DNA from: Desulfobacterales bacterium
GTDB lineage: Bacteria; Desulfobacterota; Desulfobacteria; Desulfobacterales; Desulfosalsimonadaceae
DNA: 7,168 nt
NCBI GenBank assembly: GCA_007135795.1
Contig: SLIE01000086.1
Coordinates: 1 to 7,168, forward strand
Direction: 5' to 3'
Shown: positions 6,265 through 7,168 of the stretch, in pieces
Numbering within the stretch: the first letter of the stretch is position 1
Layout: every line of letters starts with the position of its first letter
Notes under the pieces: generated by a model
Told to the model about the DNA's origin: nothing
The model's input: only the letters and a program-made list of their open reading frames with translations
The model's database searches: none
Translations under genes and position numbers: made by a program

Positions 6265-7110
6265 CTATATTAACAATCGTGTTTTAAATACTTTCCACCT
6301 GTTTTGCTGTTTCAACCGTTGGGAGGCGATTTTGGCTGCTCCCCCATCTTTATAAATTCCGTATACAGACGATCCGCTGCCTGACATGAGAGCCCCTTCG
6401 GCGCCGGATTCCAGCAATTTTTCTTTAACTTTCATAACTTCCGGGCAAAGCCCGAACGCAACGTTTTCGAGTGCGTTAAAAAGTAACTTGGGTGCACTCG
6501 CATTCCAATCCAGCTTGAAAATATTTTTTGTATGTATTTTTTCGTTTTTTGTCAATCCTAAATTAAAGTTTTTATATACATCGATCGTGGAAAGAATTAC
6601 TCCGGGATAGATCAGGACCAAGGGGAGAGAGGGTAAACCCTCAAATAAGGTAATGATTTCACCAATGCCTGTCGCGATGGCGGGTTTGCCGTAAATGAAG
6701 AAAGGGACATCCGCACCGATGGTTTGGCCGATTTCAAGAAGTGTTTCAAGAGAAAGAGGGGAGCCGTAATAGGTATTTAACCCTGTAAGCACGGCAGCCG
6801 CGTTGCTGCTTCCGCCTCCCAGGCCGGCTCCGACCGGAATGTTTTTTTCGATTTTTATCCGTACTCCGTCATTTGAACGACCTGCGTATCTCAAAAACCT
6901 CCTGGCGGCTGTATGGGCTATGTTTCTTTGGCCGTCCGGAACATCCGGGTGGTTACATGCAACACGTATGTCACTTGTTTCAAAAGACAGATGGATGTTA
7001 TCATGAAGATTGATCGGGCACATAAGTGTAACCAATTCATGATACCCGTCAGCTCGTTTTCCAATAATATCAAGATATAGATTTACTTTTGCAAAAGCTT
7101 TGATTTTCAA
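6265..7110 (-). CDS. ispE: 4-diphosphocytidyl-2-C-methyl-D-erythritol kinase
   Basis: IspE is the ATP-dependent kinase of the MEP (non-mevalonate) pathway, phosphorylating CDP-methylerythritol on the way to isopentenyl diphosphate. The 281-residue cytoplasmic protein is a GHMP-superfamily kinase of normal length. It shows KAFAKVNLYLDI with catalytic K8, GYHELVTLM (22-30), the ATP loop NIPVGAGLGGGSSNAAAVL (90-108), IGADVPFF (131-138) with catalytic D134, and the C-terminal LMSGSGSSVYGIY near residue 240. The start is TTG at 7110, with AGGA 7 nt upstream. A TAG in the same frame only four codons earlier (7122-7120) rules out any longer protein, and the conserved lysine at position 8 rules out a much later start. 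tRNA-Gln follows after 77 bp. Confidence 0.97.
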   Translation of the reverse strand: MKIKAFAKVNLYLDIIGKRADGYHELVTLMCPINLHDNIHLSFETSDIRVACNHPDVPDGQRNIAHTAARRFLRYAGRSNDGVRIKIEKNIPVGAGLGGGSSNAAAVLTGLNTYYGSPLSLETLLEIGQTIGADVPFFIYGKPAIATGIGEIITLFEGLPSLPLVLIYPGVILSTIDVYKNFNLGLTKNEKIHTKNIFKLDWNASAPKLLFNALENVAFGLCPEVMKVKEKLLESGAEGALMSGSGSSVYGIYKDGGAAKIASQRLKQQNRWKVFKTRLLI

Positions 7111-7168
7111 TCGGTGTTCCTACATTTGATCCGCCCGTATGAAGTTGCGGCCAGACGGTTTTGTAAAA

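Noticed and set aside
7107..7168. A frame ending LAATSYGRIKCRNTD whose TGA overlaps the ispE TTG by 4 nt, possibly the tail of an upstream gene
   Set aside because: Only 19 codons are visible, another frame is also open across the same bases, and I recognise no family; it cannot be supported from this edge.

Overview
The window is a compact, housekeeping-type bacterial chromosome segment. Every supported gene lies on the minus strand, so in transcription order it reads from high to low coordinates: ispE, tRNA-Gln(UUG), prs, rplY (long CTC/TL5 form), pth, hppA, carD, and a truncated RluD-family pseudouridine synthase gene. The order ispE / tRNA-Gln / prs / rplY / pth with a CarD-family gene nearby, the L25 protein with an acidic C-terminal domain, and the K+-independent membrane pyrophosphatase together suggest a Desulfobacterota (former Deltaproteobacteria) genome, perhaps a Desulfobacteraceae-like sulfate reducer. 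That assignment is inferred from remembered gene order and protein style, not from any search.

Region by region: 7107-7168 is an uninterpretable edge. ispE (6265-7110) starts at TTG. A 77-bp gap leads to tRNA-Gln (6113-6187), which encodes its CCA end. A 334-bp gap (5779-6112) has no confident gene, but holds a 31-codon ORF overlapping the prs start. prs (4831-5778), rplY (4142-4792, TTG start) and pth (3440-4021) follow with gaps of 38 and 120 bp. A perfect 16-bp tandem duplication covers the pth stop codon. hppA (1284-3335) ends in a good intrinsic terminator (1220-1253). carD (563-1135) follows, and its last 20 bp overlap the likely GTG start of the RluD-family gene, which runs off the window at position 1.

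Functionally, the cluster joins precursor supply (PRPP for nucleotides; the MEP isoprenoid pathway), translation (tRNA-Gln, ribosomal protein L25, peptidyl-tRNA hydrolase, 23S rRNA pseudouridylation) and control of transcription initiation (CarD). The pyrophosphatase disposes of PPi from biosynthesis, including PRPP-consuming reactions, and conserves part of the energy as a proton gradient.

I found no mobile element, CRISPR array, defence system or clearly new system. The points worth a second look are small: non-ATG starts fixed by ribosome binding sites, a possible leader ORF for prs, the duplication at the pth/hppA junction, a palindrome against the pth start, and an N-terminally extended CarD.
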